Shown one piece after another: positions 7,112 to 15,807 of a DNA stretch of 64,000 nucleotides; the first letter of the stretch is position 1, and every line of letters begins with the position of its first letter. A model generated the notes under the pieces. It saw only the letters and a program-made list of their open reading frames with translations, was not told the DNA's origin and did not search any database. Made by a program: the position numbers and the translations under genes. Location of the stretch: contig CAJUKP010000008.1 of assembly GCA_910587165.1 (NCBI GenBank), positions 38,572 through 102,571 of the forward strand, in the 5' to 3' direction. Source of the stretch: an uncultured Duncaniella sp. (GTDB lineage Bacteria; Bacteroidota; Bacteroidia; Bacteroidales; Muribaculaceae).

Positions 7112-9091
7112 ATGACAGAATCCACCCAGACAGACAATATATTTGACAGCGAGGAGCTTCAGGACATCAGGACGGAAAGCGCCGAGGTCAACTACAGCGA
7201 GGACGACATCCGCACCCTCGACTGGAAGGAGCATATACGCCGGCGCCCCGGTATGTACATAGGCAAGCTTGGCGACGGATCAAACTTCGACGACGGTATC
7301 TATGTGCTGATCAAGGAGGTGCTCGACAATGCCATCGACGAGTTCATGATGGGCTTCGGACGCCAGATAGTACTCGATGTGGCCGACGGAGCTGTGCAGG
7401 TGCGCGACTATGGCCGCGGAATCCCCCTCGGGAAGCTTGTCGACGCCTCTTCCAAGATGAACACCGGCGGCAAATATGATTCGAAAGCATTCAAGAAATC
7501 CGTTGGCCTCAACGGCGTGGGCATCAAGGCTGTGAATGCCTTGTCGACCAGTTTCTACATACGCTCCGTGCGCGACGGACAGGCCAAGAGCGTCACCTAC
7601 AGCTGTGGTGAGATCGTGACCGAGAGCGACACCGAACCCACCGACGAACCCAACGGCACACTGGTGCGCTTCACCCCCGACGCATCCATTTTCCGCGACT
7701 ATCAGTTTGAGGACAAGCACATTGTGCCTCTTGTCAAGAACTACACGTATCTCAACACCGGGCTCTCGCTGCTCTATAATGGCAAGCGCTACTTCTCGCG
7801 CGGCGGCCTTCTCGACCTGCTCCGCGACAACATGAGCACCGAGCCACTCTATCCCCCCATCCATCTCAAGGGTGAGGACATCGAGGTGACCATAACCCAT
7901 GCCAACCAGCGCGGCGAGGAATACTACTCGTTCGTCAACGGCCAGCATACCACCCAGGGAGGCACACACCTCGCCGCATTCAAGGAGGCTGTGTCACGCA
8001 CCATCAAGGAATATTTCAAAAAGGATTTCCAATATGAGGATATCCGCAACGGAATGGTGGGTGCGGTCTCCATCAAAGTGGAGGAACCGGTGTTTGAGTC
8101 GCAGACAAAGACCAAGCTCGGAAGCCGCGAAGTGGGGCCCGACGGACCTACAGTGGCAAAATTCGTGGGCGATTTCATCAAGACCGAGCTCGACAACTAC
8201 CTGCACCGCAACACCGATGTGGCTGAAGTGATACTCAAGAAAGTGCAGGAGTCCGAGCGCGAGCGCAAAGCTATGGCCGGAGTGACCAAGCTGGCCCGCG
8301 AGAAAGCCAAGAAGGTCAACCTGCACAATAAGAAACTGCTCGACTGCCGTGTGCACTTCAATGATGCGAAGGGCGACGAGGAGAAGAAACTCGCCTCGTC
8401 CATATTCATCACCGAGGGCGACTCGGCCGCCGGCTCTATCACCAAGATACGCAATGTCGAGACTCAGGCCGTGTTCTCGCTCAGGGGAAAACCCAAGAAC
8501 TCCTACGGTGTTCCGGCCAAGATACTCTACGAGAACGACGAGTTCAACCTGCTCCAGGCCGCGCTCAACATCGAGGAAGGTATCGACGGACTGCGTTACA
8601 ACAATGTGATCATCGCCACCGATGCCGATGTGGACGGTATGCACATACGCCTGCTCCTGCTCACATTCTTCCTGCAGTTCTTCCCCGACATGATCAAGAA
8701 AGGCCATCTCTATGTGCTTCAGACCCCGCTTTTCCGTGTGCGCAACCGCAAGACGGCCAAACGAGGAGCACGATCGAAGGCATCGGCCAACGAGGAAACA
8801 TATTACTGCTATTCCGACGAGGAGCGCATAGCGGCAATCGAGAAACTCGGAGACAACGCGGAGATAACCCGGTTCAAGGGACTCGGAGAGATCTCGCCTG
8901 ACGAATTCCGCGGATTCATCGGCCCGGAAATGAGAGTGGACCGCGTGGCCCTGCGCAAGGAAGATGCCGTGGCCGAACTGCTCGAATTCTATATGGGCAA
9001 GAACACCATGGAACGCCAGAATTTCATTATCGACAATCTTGTGGTGGAGGATGATTCGCATCTTGACACCGAAATACCCATTGAGGAATGA
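7112..9091 (+). CDS. parE: DNA topoisomerase IV subunit B
   Basis: Type IIA topoisomerase ATPase subunit; with ParC (not in this window) it decatenates chromosomes. The 659-residue product has a GHKL ATPase domain (LKEVLDNAIDEF, DYGRGIPL, SVGLNGVGIKAVNALS), a transducer domain and a TOPRIM domain with EGDSAAG near 435 and DADVDGMHIR near 505, ending in the conserved tail with RQNFIIDNL. The SEDDIRTLDWKEHIRRRPGMYIG start resembles Bacteroidota ParE more than GyrB; the ParE/GyrB choice is the less certain part. A longer GTG start at 7079 would lie inside the promoter, so ATG 7112 is chosen. The stop overlaps coaD (ATGA). Confidence 0.92.
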   Translation: MTESTQTDNIFDSEELQDIRTESAEVNYSEDDIRTLDWKEHIRRRPGMYIGKLGDGSNFDDGIYVLIKEVLDNAIDEFMMGFGRQIVLDVADGAVQVRDYGRGIPLGKLVDASSKMNTGGKYDSKAFKKSVGLNGVGIKAVNALSTSFYIRSVRDGQAKSVTYSCGEIVTESDTEPTDEPNGTLVRFTPDASIFRDYQFEDKHIVPLVKNYTYLNTGLSLLYNGKRYFSRGGLLDLLRDNMSTEPLYPPIHLKGEDIEVTITHANQRGEEYYSFVNGQHTTQGGTHLAAFKEAVSRTIKEYFKKDFQYEDIRNGMVGAVSIKVEEPVFESQTKTKLGSREVGPDGPTVAKFVGDFIKTELDNYLHRNTDVAEVILKKVQESERERKAMAGVTKLAREKAKKVNLHNKKLLDCRVHFNDAKGDEEKKLASSIFITEGDSAAGSITKIRNVETQAVFSLRGKPKNSYGVPAKILYENDEFNLLQAALNIEEGIDGLRYNNVIIATDADVDGMHIRLLLLTFFLQFFPDMIKKGHLYVLQTPLFRVRNRKTAKRGARSKASANEETYYCYSDEERIAAIEKLGDNAEITRFKGLGEISPDEFRGFIGPEMRVDRVALRKEDAVAELLEFYMGKNTMERQNFIIDNLVVEDDSHLDTEIPIEE

Positions 9092-9543
9092 CACAGACAC
9101 CGGCACCCCGCACGGTGCTTTTCCCGGGCTCATTCGCCCCGTTCACCAAAGGCCACGCCTCTCTCGTAGGACGCGCGCTCGGGCTTTTCGACAAAGTGGT
9201 GATAGCGATCGGCTTCAACGCGGCCAAACAATCGGCCGCGAATGTGGAGGAGCGCATTGCCGAAATCTCGGCCATCTACGCTTCCGAACCGCGCGTATCG
9301 GTGATGGCATATTCCGGACTGACGGTCGACGCCTGCAAGGCCGAGGGCGCCGGATGGATGCTGAGAGGTGTGCGCACGGTGGCCGACTTCGAATATGAGC
9401 GTAATCTCGCCGATCTCAACCGCATGATCTCAGGCATCGAGACCGTGATACTCTTCACACTTCCCGAACTTGCCGCCGTGTCATCTTCCGCCGTGCGCGA
9501 ACTCAAGTCGCATGGTTATGACGTGAGCTCTATGCTACCCTGA
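9088..9543 (+). CDS. coaD: Pantetheine-phosphate adenylyltransferase
   Basis: Adenylates 4'-phosphopantetheine to dephospho-CoA, the fourth step of CoA synthesis. 151 residues. The nucleotidyltransferase signature FPGSFAPFTKGHASLV (T/HxGH motif) is at the N-terminus, GWMLRGVRTVADFEYE binds substrate, and VSSSAVRELKSHG is the C-terminal ISSTxxR-like motif. The family is normally about 155-160 residues. Coupled to parE by a 4-nt overlap. Confidence 0.96.
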   Translation: MTQTPAPRTVLFPGSFAPFTKGHASLVGRALGLFDKVVIAIGFNAAKQSAANVEERIAEISAIYASEPRVSVMAYSGLTVDACKAEGAGWMLRGVRTVADFEYERNLADLNRMISGIETVILFTLPELAAVSSSAVRELKSHGYDVSSMLP

Positions 9544-9575
9544 TACATATACAACACAATCCAACCTACCGAAAA

Positions 9576-11189
9576 ATGAAAAAAATCATGTTCCTGCTCA
9601 TCCCGGCCCTGCTGCTGGCATCTGCCCTGACACTGGCCGTGGAAACGAGAGCGGACAATAAATTCCCCCCCGAGCGGAAGCTCGTATATGCCGAACAGAT
9701 AATAGCCAACTACTATGTGGACGCCATAGACACCTCGGCTGTGGTGCGCGACGCCATTGTGGCCATGCTAAAGACCCTCGATCCCCACTCCACCTACACC
9801 GAGCCCGAGGAAACCAAGGAACTCACCGAACCCCTCGAAGGCAATTTCTCCGGCATCGGCATACGTTTCCAGATGGTGAAAGACACACTTTATGTCATCG
9901 AGGCAGTATCCGGTGGCCCGTCGGAACGTATGGGCATAATTCCCGGCGACCGTATCATATCATGCAACGATACACTCATCTCGGGTGTGAAAATGAAAAA
10001 TTCAGCCATCATGAAAGTGCTCCGCGGTCCGCGCGGCACTGTGGCCAATCTCAAGGCTGTCCGCAAGAACGTGGCCGACACGCTCGAATTCAGGGTGGTA
10101 CGCGAGGAGATACCCATATTCAGCGTCGATGCCTCATATATGGTCAATGACTCCGTGGGCTATGTGGCCGTGTCGCGTTTCGCCGCCTCGACAGCCGACG
10201 AAGTGGCCGACGCAATGAAAGAACTGAAGAAGAAGGGTATGCGCCACATCATCATCGACCTCATGGACAACGGCGGTGGCTATCTCCGTCCCTCCACCGA
10301 CATAGCCGACCGCTTCCTGCGGCGCGGCGATATGGTGGTCTATACCGAGTCGCCCCAGAACGGCTCGACAAGCTACATAAACCAGAAGGACGGCGATTTT
10401 CTTGACGGACGTGTGGTGGTGCTCGTAAACCAGTACTCAGCCTCGGCCAGCGAGATTCTCAGCGGTGCCCTCCAGGACAACGACCGCGCCGTGGTGGTAG
10501 GTCGCCGGACATTTGGCAAAGGCCTGGTTCAAAGGCCGTTTCCCTTCCCCGACGGCTCAATGATACGTCTCACCGTATCACGCTATCACACCCCGTCAGG
10601 ACGATGCATCCAGAAACCATATACCGCCGGAGACGAGGATGGCTACAACCACGATCTGCTCAACCGTTACAAGGCGGGGGAGTTCACCAGTCAGGACAGC
10701 ATCCATTTCGCCGACTCACTTCTGTTCCACACCGTCAGACTGGGCCGTCCCGTCTACGGAGGCGGAGGCATCATGCCTGACAAGTTCGTGCCCATCGACA
10801 CGACATTCTACTCAGACTACTACCGCGACCTCCTGGCCAAAGGTGCCATCAACAGTTTCGTGATAGGCTACGTAGATGCCAACCGCAAAGCCATCACAAA
10901 AAAATACCGCCGGATAGAGGATTTCGACCGTTCCTTCACCGTAACCCCTGCCATGATGCAGGAGCTCATCGCCACCGGCACTCGCGAAGGTGTGGAATAT
11001 AACGAGGAACAGTTCAACACCTCCAAGGCATTTCTTGCATCGGTGATAAAAGGACTCATCGGCCGCGACCTCTACGACCAGTCGGCCTACCGGCGTATTG
11101 TCAACCCGATGAATCCGGTGTTTGCCGAAGGTCTCGAAATCATCAACGACCCGAAATTGTATAAATCATATCTCTCAGCTCCGAAATGA
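9576..11189 (+). CDS. S41 family C-terminal processing peptidase
   Basis: 537 residues with an N-terminal hydrophobic segment (signal or anchor, 4-25). An N-terminal helical domain (LDPHSTYTEPEE) is followed by a PDZ domain near 80-165 (FSGIGIRFQMV, SGGPSERMGIIPGDRII). The tail-specific protease core follows: MRHIIIDLMDNGGGYL, the catalytic Ser region NQYSASASEILSGALQ near 287-300, and the catalytic Lys in RRTFGKGLVQ near 315. It acts in the periplasm on C-terminal ends of proteins; the substrate is unknown. It overlaps the following S9 peptidase gene by 4 nt, so two exported peptidases are co-expressed. Confidence 0.92.
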   Translation: MKKIMFLLIPALLLASALTLAVETRADNKFPPERKLVYAEQIIANYYVDAIDTSAVVRDAIVAMLKTLDPHSTYTEPEETKELTEPLEGNFSGIGIRFQMVKDTLYVIEAVSGGPSERMGIIPGDRIISCNDTLISGVKMKNSAIMKVLRGPRGTVANLKAVRKNVADTLEFRVVREEIPIFSVDASYMVNDSVGYVAVSRFAASTADEVADAMKELKKKGMRHIIIDLMDNGGGYLRPSTDIADRFLRRGDMVVYTESPQNGSTSYINQKDGDFLDGRVVVLVNQYSASASEILSGALQDNDRAVVVGRRTFGKGLVQRPFPFPDGSMIRLTVSRYHTPSGRCIQKPYTAGDEDGYNHDLLNRYKAGEFTSQDSIHFADSLLFHTVRLGRPVYGGGGIMPDKFVPIDTTFYSDYYRDLLAKGAINSFVIGYVDANRKAITKKYRRIEDFDRSFTVTPAMMQELIATGTREGVEYNEEQFNTSKAFLASVIKGLIGRDLYDQSAYRRIVNPMNPVFAEGLEIINDPKLYKSYLSAPK

Positions 11190-13303
11190 AACCAATCATC
11201 ATGGCAATCACGGCTACAACCCTGCTTTCAGGCTGTGCCAAGTCACATCTGAACTATCCCGAAGCTCCACAGGACGGGACAGTCGACACCTATTTCGACC
11301 TCACTGTCGATGACCGCTACAGGCCTCTCGAGAACGACACCGCCGCTGCAACCACCGCCTGGGTGGAGGCAGAGAACAAGGTGACACGCAGCTATCTCGA
11401 TGCAATCCCGTTCAGGGACAGGATAGCCTCGCGCCTCACCGAACTCAACGACTATGTGAAGCGCGGCCTTCCCGGACGCATGAGCGACGGCAAATATTAT
11501 TTCTACGAGAACGACGGCCTGAAGAACCAGTCTGTGCTCTACCGTTCCTCCACCCCCGAGGGAGCCGACCGCGAGGAGTTTCTCGATCCCAACACACTCA
11601 GCGAAGACGGCACAGTGGCCCTCACCGGAGTGAGCCAGTCGAAAGACGGAAAATACACAGCCTATACCATCTCGCGCAGCGGCTCAGACTGGACCGAGAT
11701 CTATCTGATGGACACCGCGTCGAAGAAACTGCTCCCTGACCATATCGAGTGGGCCAAGTTCACCGGAGCGTCATGGGACGCCGGCTCAGAGGGATTCTAT
11801 TACAGCGCCTATCCCCGGCCCGAGGCAGGTAAGGAATATTCCAACGCCAATGAGAACCATCTGGTGATGTATCACAAGGTCGGCACTCCCCAGAGCGAGG
11901 ATAAAGTGGTGTTCTCCGACCCCGCAAACCCGCTCCACTTCCACACAGCCGCACTCACCGAGTCGCGCCCCGAACTCTTCGTCAGCATCAGCGGCCAGGG
12001 TGTGGGCAACGCTCTCAAGATCAAGCGTGGAAACGAGTGGATCACCATGTCGCCAGACCAGGACTATACAGTGGCCCCGATCGACGTGATAGGCGACAAG
12101 ATCTATCTCTACACCTCATACGGAGCACCCAAGAACCGCCTCATGGTGGCCGACATCAACAATCCGTCGCGCGAGAACTGGAAAGAGCTCGTGGCCGAGG
12201 GTGACGGTGTGCTCACCGATGCAGCCTTCTCAGGCGACCGCCTCTTCCTGACATGGGAGAAAGATGCCGCCGAGCATATCACCATCCACAACATGAATGG
12301 TGAGAAAATCTCCGAGCTCAAGCTTCCCGGCTACGGCACAACCGGACTGTCGGTTGACCGCAAACACCCCGAGGATGTGTTCTACTCCTTCACCTCGTTC
12401 AATTCCCCCTCTGCCATCTACAGCTACGACCCGGCCACAGGCGAGAGCTCGCTGATGTATGAAAGCGAGGTCAAGGATATCAACTTCGACGATTTCGTGA
12501 CCGAACAGGTGTTCTATCCCTCGGCCGACGGCACGAAGATACCCATGTTCCTCACCTACAGGAAAGGGCTGAAGCGCGACGGATCCAACCCCGTCTATCT
12601 CTACGGCTACGGCGGTTTCAATGTATCGCTCACCCCCGGATTCTCCCCCAACCGTATGTTCATGCTTGAGAACGGAGTGATCTACGCACAGGCAAATCTG
12701 CGCGGCGGCTCGGAATATGGCGAAGAATGGCACCAGGCCGGAACCAAGATGAATAAACTGAACGTGTTCAACGACTTCATCGCCGCGGCCGAATATCTCA
12801 TCAAGAAAGGATGGACAAATCCCGACCTGCTCACCATCGAGGGTGGCAGCAACGGTGGCCTGCTCGTGGGCGCCACTGTGAATATGCGCCCCGATCTCTT
12901 CAAAGTGGCATTCCCGAGAGTGGGTGTGATGGACATGATGCGCTATCATCTCTTCACCATAGGCTGGAACTGGGCGCCCGACTACGGCACCTCCGCCGAC
13001 TCTCCCGAAATGGCCGCATATCTTCATGGTTATTCGCCTCTCCACAACATCCGCAATGACGGCACACCCTATCCCGCCATCATGGTCACTACCGCCGACC
13101 ATGACGACCGTGTAGTGCCGGCACACTCCTTCAAGTATGCCGCCGCGCTTCAGGCTGCCGATACCGGGGACGCCCCCAAGCTGATCCGCATTGACTCGAA
13201 GGCCGGACACGGTGCCGGGAAACCGGTGTCGAAAGTGATCGACGAGTATGCCGACATATACTCATTCATGTTCCACAACCTCGGGATAGAGCCTAAACAA
13301 TAA
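11186..13303 (+). CDS. Prolyl oligopeptidase family (S9A) lipoprotein
   Basis: 705 residues. The start has a lipobox (TTLLSGC, Cys near 17), so the enzyme is probably membrane-tethered. A seven-bladed propeller (about 60-430) precedes the alpha/beta-hydrolase domain, with nucleophile GGSNGGLLVG near 555, Asp in TTADHDDRVVP near 641 and His in SKAGHGAG near 675. Prolyl oligopeptidases cut short peptides after proline. Its position directly after an S41 protease suggests shared use in periplasmic peptide processing. A hairpin terminator follows. Confidence 0.93.
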   Translation: MKPIIMAITATTLLSGCAKSHLNYPEAPQDGTVDTYFDLTVDDRYRPLENDTAAATTAWVEAENKVTRSYLDAIPFRDRIASRLTELNDYVKRGLPGRMSDGKYYFYENDGLKNQSVLYRSSTPEGADREEFLDPNTLSEDGTVALTGVSQSKDGKYTAYTISRSGSDWTEIYLMDTASKKLLPDHIEWAKFTGASWDAGSEGFYYSAYPRPEAGKEYSNANENHLVMYHKVGTPQSEDKVVFSDPANPLHFHTAALTESRPELFVSISGQGVGNALKIKRGNEWITMSPDQDYTVAPIDVIGDKIYLYTSYGAPKNRLMVADINNPSRENWKELVAEGDGVLTDAAFSGDRLFLTWEKDAAEHITIHNMNGEKISELKLPGYGTTGLSVDRKHPEDVFYSFTSFNSPSAIYSYDPATGESSLMYESEVKDINFDDFVTEQVFYPSADGTKIPMFLTYRKGLKRDGSNPVYLYGYGGFNVSLTPGFSPNRMFMLENGVIYAQANLRGGSEYGEEWHQAGTKMNKLNVFNDFIAAAEYLIKKGWTNPDLLTIEGGSNGGLLVGATVNMRPDLFKVAFPRVGVMDMMRYHLFTIGWNWAPDYGTSADSPEMAAYLHGYSPLHNIRNDGTPYPAIMVTTADHDDRVVPAHSFKYAAALQAADTGDAPKLIRIDSKAGHGAGKPVSKVIDEYADIYSFMFHNLGIEPKQ

Positions 13304-13337
13304 CCCGCTGAAGAGGTTGCCGAATGACAACCTGCAA

Positions 13338-13377
13338 AAAGGTACAGAAGGACAATCCATGTTCTTCTGTATCTTTT
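13338..13377 (+). terminator. Rho-independent terminator
   Basis: 13-bp A/G-rich stem (13338-13350 with 13364-13376, one G-U) ending in a run of T; it closes the parE-to-S9A unit. Confidence 0.75.
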
Positions 13378-13417
13378 ACCCTCCCAAGGTATTCTCCAAG
13401 TTACCATTACCCTTCCG

Positions 13418-14338
13418 ATGAAACCATACTTCCTGCCTCTGCTGCTCACTCTCCTGCTCCAGAGCTGCTTTTTCACCGGCGTTGAGTCGACCCCCAGGAT
13501 CACGGCGGGCGACGTGAAACGCGAACGTGAGCCTGTCACCGCCGAAGACACTTTTCTTGCATCCACCGCCGACGCCCCATTGGGCCAATGGTATCCCGGC
13601 AAGGAATTTGTGGTGACCGACCCACGCATCTCCCTCATTTTCGGGGCCACCGCCCCCTCCGGCGGACTCCCGGCGGGCGGAACCATCACATTTGCCGGAG
13701 CTTCGGAGGCCCGCTCGGTCGCCGGACTTCCCGTGACCGACCTGACGTTCCTGTCACCCGGAGGAAACGAGCTGGTCTACCGGATAAACCGCCCTCTCGC
13801 AACCCTCATGGAAGAGAGGAGCTTGAGTGTGCCCTATACCATCCAGAGCAGTGTGGTCAGCAGTGCCGACAGCGCCATGCGTGACCGCGACCTGTACATA
13901 CTCACACTCGCCTGGCGCGACAGCACCGACACCCCCATCGACGGGGGACGCAAATTCGTGAAAGTCCACATCGACTCAGTGACCCCGGGCAACAGCCATT
14001 TCCCGCTCAAGGCATCGTTCACCGACACCCACGGACTATCGGCCTGCATCTTTTTCCATCCCGGAGCCAAAGGAGCCTTTCCCCGCACATTCCCGACCAT
14101 CTTCTCCTTCACCGACCCCTATCTGCGCTACCAGTCCACAATGCCCGCCACATGGGATCTCATAACCCGGGGAAAAGTGGCCGACGGAATGACCCGCGAG
14201 GAGTGCCGTCTGGCCCTCGGGGCACCAAAGGAGATCGACCGCGGAGCAACCCAAAGCTATCTGCGCGAGGCGTGGTTGTATGAGAACGGAGTGTATCTTC
14301 TGTTCGAGGACGGCATATTGAAATCATTCCGAAGATAG
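13418..14338 (+). CDS. Lipoprotein of unknown function with BamE/SmpA-like C-terminus
   Basis: 306 residues. Lipoprotein signal with LLLQSC (Cys near 17). The middle (30-250) is beta-rich and I do not recognise it. The last ~50 residues (GKVADGMTREECRLALGAP, then EAWLYENGVYLLFEDGIL) follow the BamE/SmpA-OmlA plan: glycine-rich start, helix with EV/EC, LGxP, then two strands with WxY and FxDGxL. Such domains act in outer-membrane assembly or as small envelope modules. The assignment is pattern reading, not a confirmed match. It stands alone between a terminator and the next promoter. Confidence 0.6.
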   Translation: MKPYFLPLLLTLLLQSCFFTGVESTPRITAGDVKREREPVTAEDTFLASTADAPLGQWYPGKEFVVTDPRISLIFGATAPSGGLPAGGTITFAGASEARSVAGLPVTDLTFLSPGGNELVYRINRPLATLMEERSLSVPYTIQSSVVSSADSAMRDRDLYILTLAWRDSTDTPIDGGRKFVKVHIDSVTPGNSHFPLKASFTDTHGLSACIFFHPGAKGAFPRTFPTIFSFTDPYLRYQSTMPATWDLITRGKVADGMTREECRLALGAPKEIDRGATQSYLREAWLYENGVYLLFEDGILKSFRR

Positions 14339-14411
14339 TGCAATACTTCCACCGATAAATTTAATTGATAAACTTTTCGGCAAAATGAGTGTTATTTCGG
14401 GATTTTTGCGT

Positions 14412-14419
14412 TAACTTTG
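14412..14419 (+). promoter_or_regulatory. Promoter -7 element (TAACTTTG)
   Basis: Exact TAnnTTTG match 44 nt before the next start codon; the -33 region about 20 nt upstream is degenerate. It probably drives the coiled-coil protein gene and the downstream DPP IV. Confidence 0.6.
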
Positions 14420-14462
14420 CAGAAACGTCATCTCCTAATACCAACACATCTGCAAAATTATT

Positions 14463-15794
14463 ATGTCATTCTGGAACGGATTAAAACGAGCATTGGGTTT
14501 TTCCCACGGGAGTGAGGAAGAAGAGGAAGAGGACTACACCTCTGCCCTGCCTACCTATGCGGTGACTCCACCCCCGCTTCCTACGGCACCTGCCGAGGAG
14601 CCTACGGCACCCAAGCCTGAGCAGAAACCTGATGATCCGGAAGATGACACCCCTGCCGACAGCTCGTTGCCTGACGACCTGTTCGATGCCGTGATAGAAC
14701 TGTTCAACGACGCCCAGCCTGAATTCGTGAAGACCTGCCTGTCGGTTGACGCCCAGAGAGCTTATATCACAGGGCGGATCTCAGAGAGCCTGCGCAAACG
14801 CGTGGCAGCCTCCCGGACTGACAGTTCGGGTGACGAAGCCCTGCGCCATAAATCAGAATTGCTTGAAGCGGAATCATTGAGAGCCGAGCGTCTGAGCGGC
14901 GAGAACAAGAAACTGCAACTCAGTCTCGACAGACAGAAACGTGCCATGCTCGACCGTATAAACGACCTCGAGGCACAGGTGGCGAAACTGCATTCCGACA
15001 GAGAGAGATTCTATATCGACAAACGGAATCCGGCCGATGCGGAGACGATAGCCAAAGGCTCGGAGCGCATAGCCGCACTCGAGGCCGAAGTGGCCGCGCT
15101 CAATGCCAAACTCGATATAAAACCGGAGACAGCACAGCAGGACGAGAAGGTGGCCGAACTTGAGAAGGAACTTGCCCGCCAGACCGCCCTCCGCGAACAG
15201 CTGGAGATGAAATCGCGCATGAGCGACGAAATGCTCTCCGAGATGCGCAACACCGTGGCAAAGACACGCCATGAGCTTGAAGAAGTAACAGCCCAGCGCG
15301 AGGAAGCCACACAGCTTCTGCACGAGCAGATCGACGGATTCGAGCAGGTAAAGATCAGACTTGAGACCCGTATCAAGGATCTCCAGCAGAAACTTGAGAC
15401 TGAAAAGAAAGAGGGTCTTGAGGAACGTATTGCAAAACTCAACGAAGAGAACGCCTCGCTGCGCCACACGATAGAAAACAATCTCTACAATCAGGCCAAC
15501 AGCGAAATGCGCCTGAGAAAAGAAATAAAGACCCTCACCAACCGTATCAAGGAACTCGAGCAGACACCTGCCGCGGCCGTGGCATCCGAGACCATACAGG
15601 CATCTCCCGAGCCAGCCTCACAGACAGCGGCACCGCGCCGACGCGGACGCCCCAAGAAGAACCGCGTGGACGCCGAGCTCGACAACACCGACTGGTTTTC
15701 ATCCGGCACAAAGAAAGACGACCCTGATTTCGGCTATCACGAACCACCGCGCAAGCCGGTGAACGATAACGAGGCCCAACTCTCACTTTTCTGA
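14463..15794 (+). CDS. Coiled-coil protein with AT-hook and C-terminal sliding-clamp-binding motif
   Basis: 443 residues, no signal peptide, so cytoplasmic. After a short start (MSFWNGLKRALGFSHG), residues ~20-65 are acidic and proline-rich. A small helical block LPDDLFDAVIELFNDAQPEF (about 70-90) follows, then a long charged coiled coil spans about 125-365. Near residue 390 is PRRRGRPKKNR, a canonical AT-hook (RGRP core) for minor-groove DNA binding. The protein ends in EAQLSLF, which fits the beta-clamp consensus QL(S/D)LF used by clamp partners. I infer a DNA- and replisome-associated coiled-coil protein; no named family is recognised. The DPP IV gene follows after 13 nt. Confidence 0.7.
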   Translation: MSFWNGLKRALGFSHGSEEEEEEDYTSALPTYAVTPPPLPTAPAEEPTAPKPEQKPDDPEDDTPADSSLPDDLFDAVIELFNDAQPEFVKTCLSVDAQRAYITGRISESLRKRVAASRTDSSGDEALRHKSELLEAESLRAERLSGENKKLQLSLDRQKRAMLDRINDLEAQVAKLHSDRERFYIDKRNPADAETIAKGSERIAALEAEVAALNAKLDIKPETAQQDEKVAELEKELARQTALREQLEMKSRMSDEMLSEMRNTVAKTRHELEEVTAQREEATQLLHEQIDGFEQVKIRLETRIKDLQQKLETEKKEGLEERIAKLNEENASLRHTIENNLYNQANSEMRLRKEIKTLTNRIKELEQTPAAAVASETIQASPEPASQTAAPRRRGRPKKNRVDAELDNTDWFSSGTKKDDPDFGYHEPPRKPVNDNEAQLSLF

Positions 15795-15807
15795 AAAACA
15801 TATCCTT

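Noticed and set aside
13754..14254. Minus-strand frames within the BamE-like lipoprotein gene
   Set aside because: GC-rich shadow frames; the plus strand has a lipoprotein signal and coherent protein pattern.
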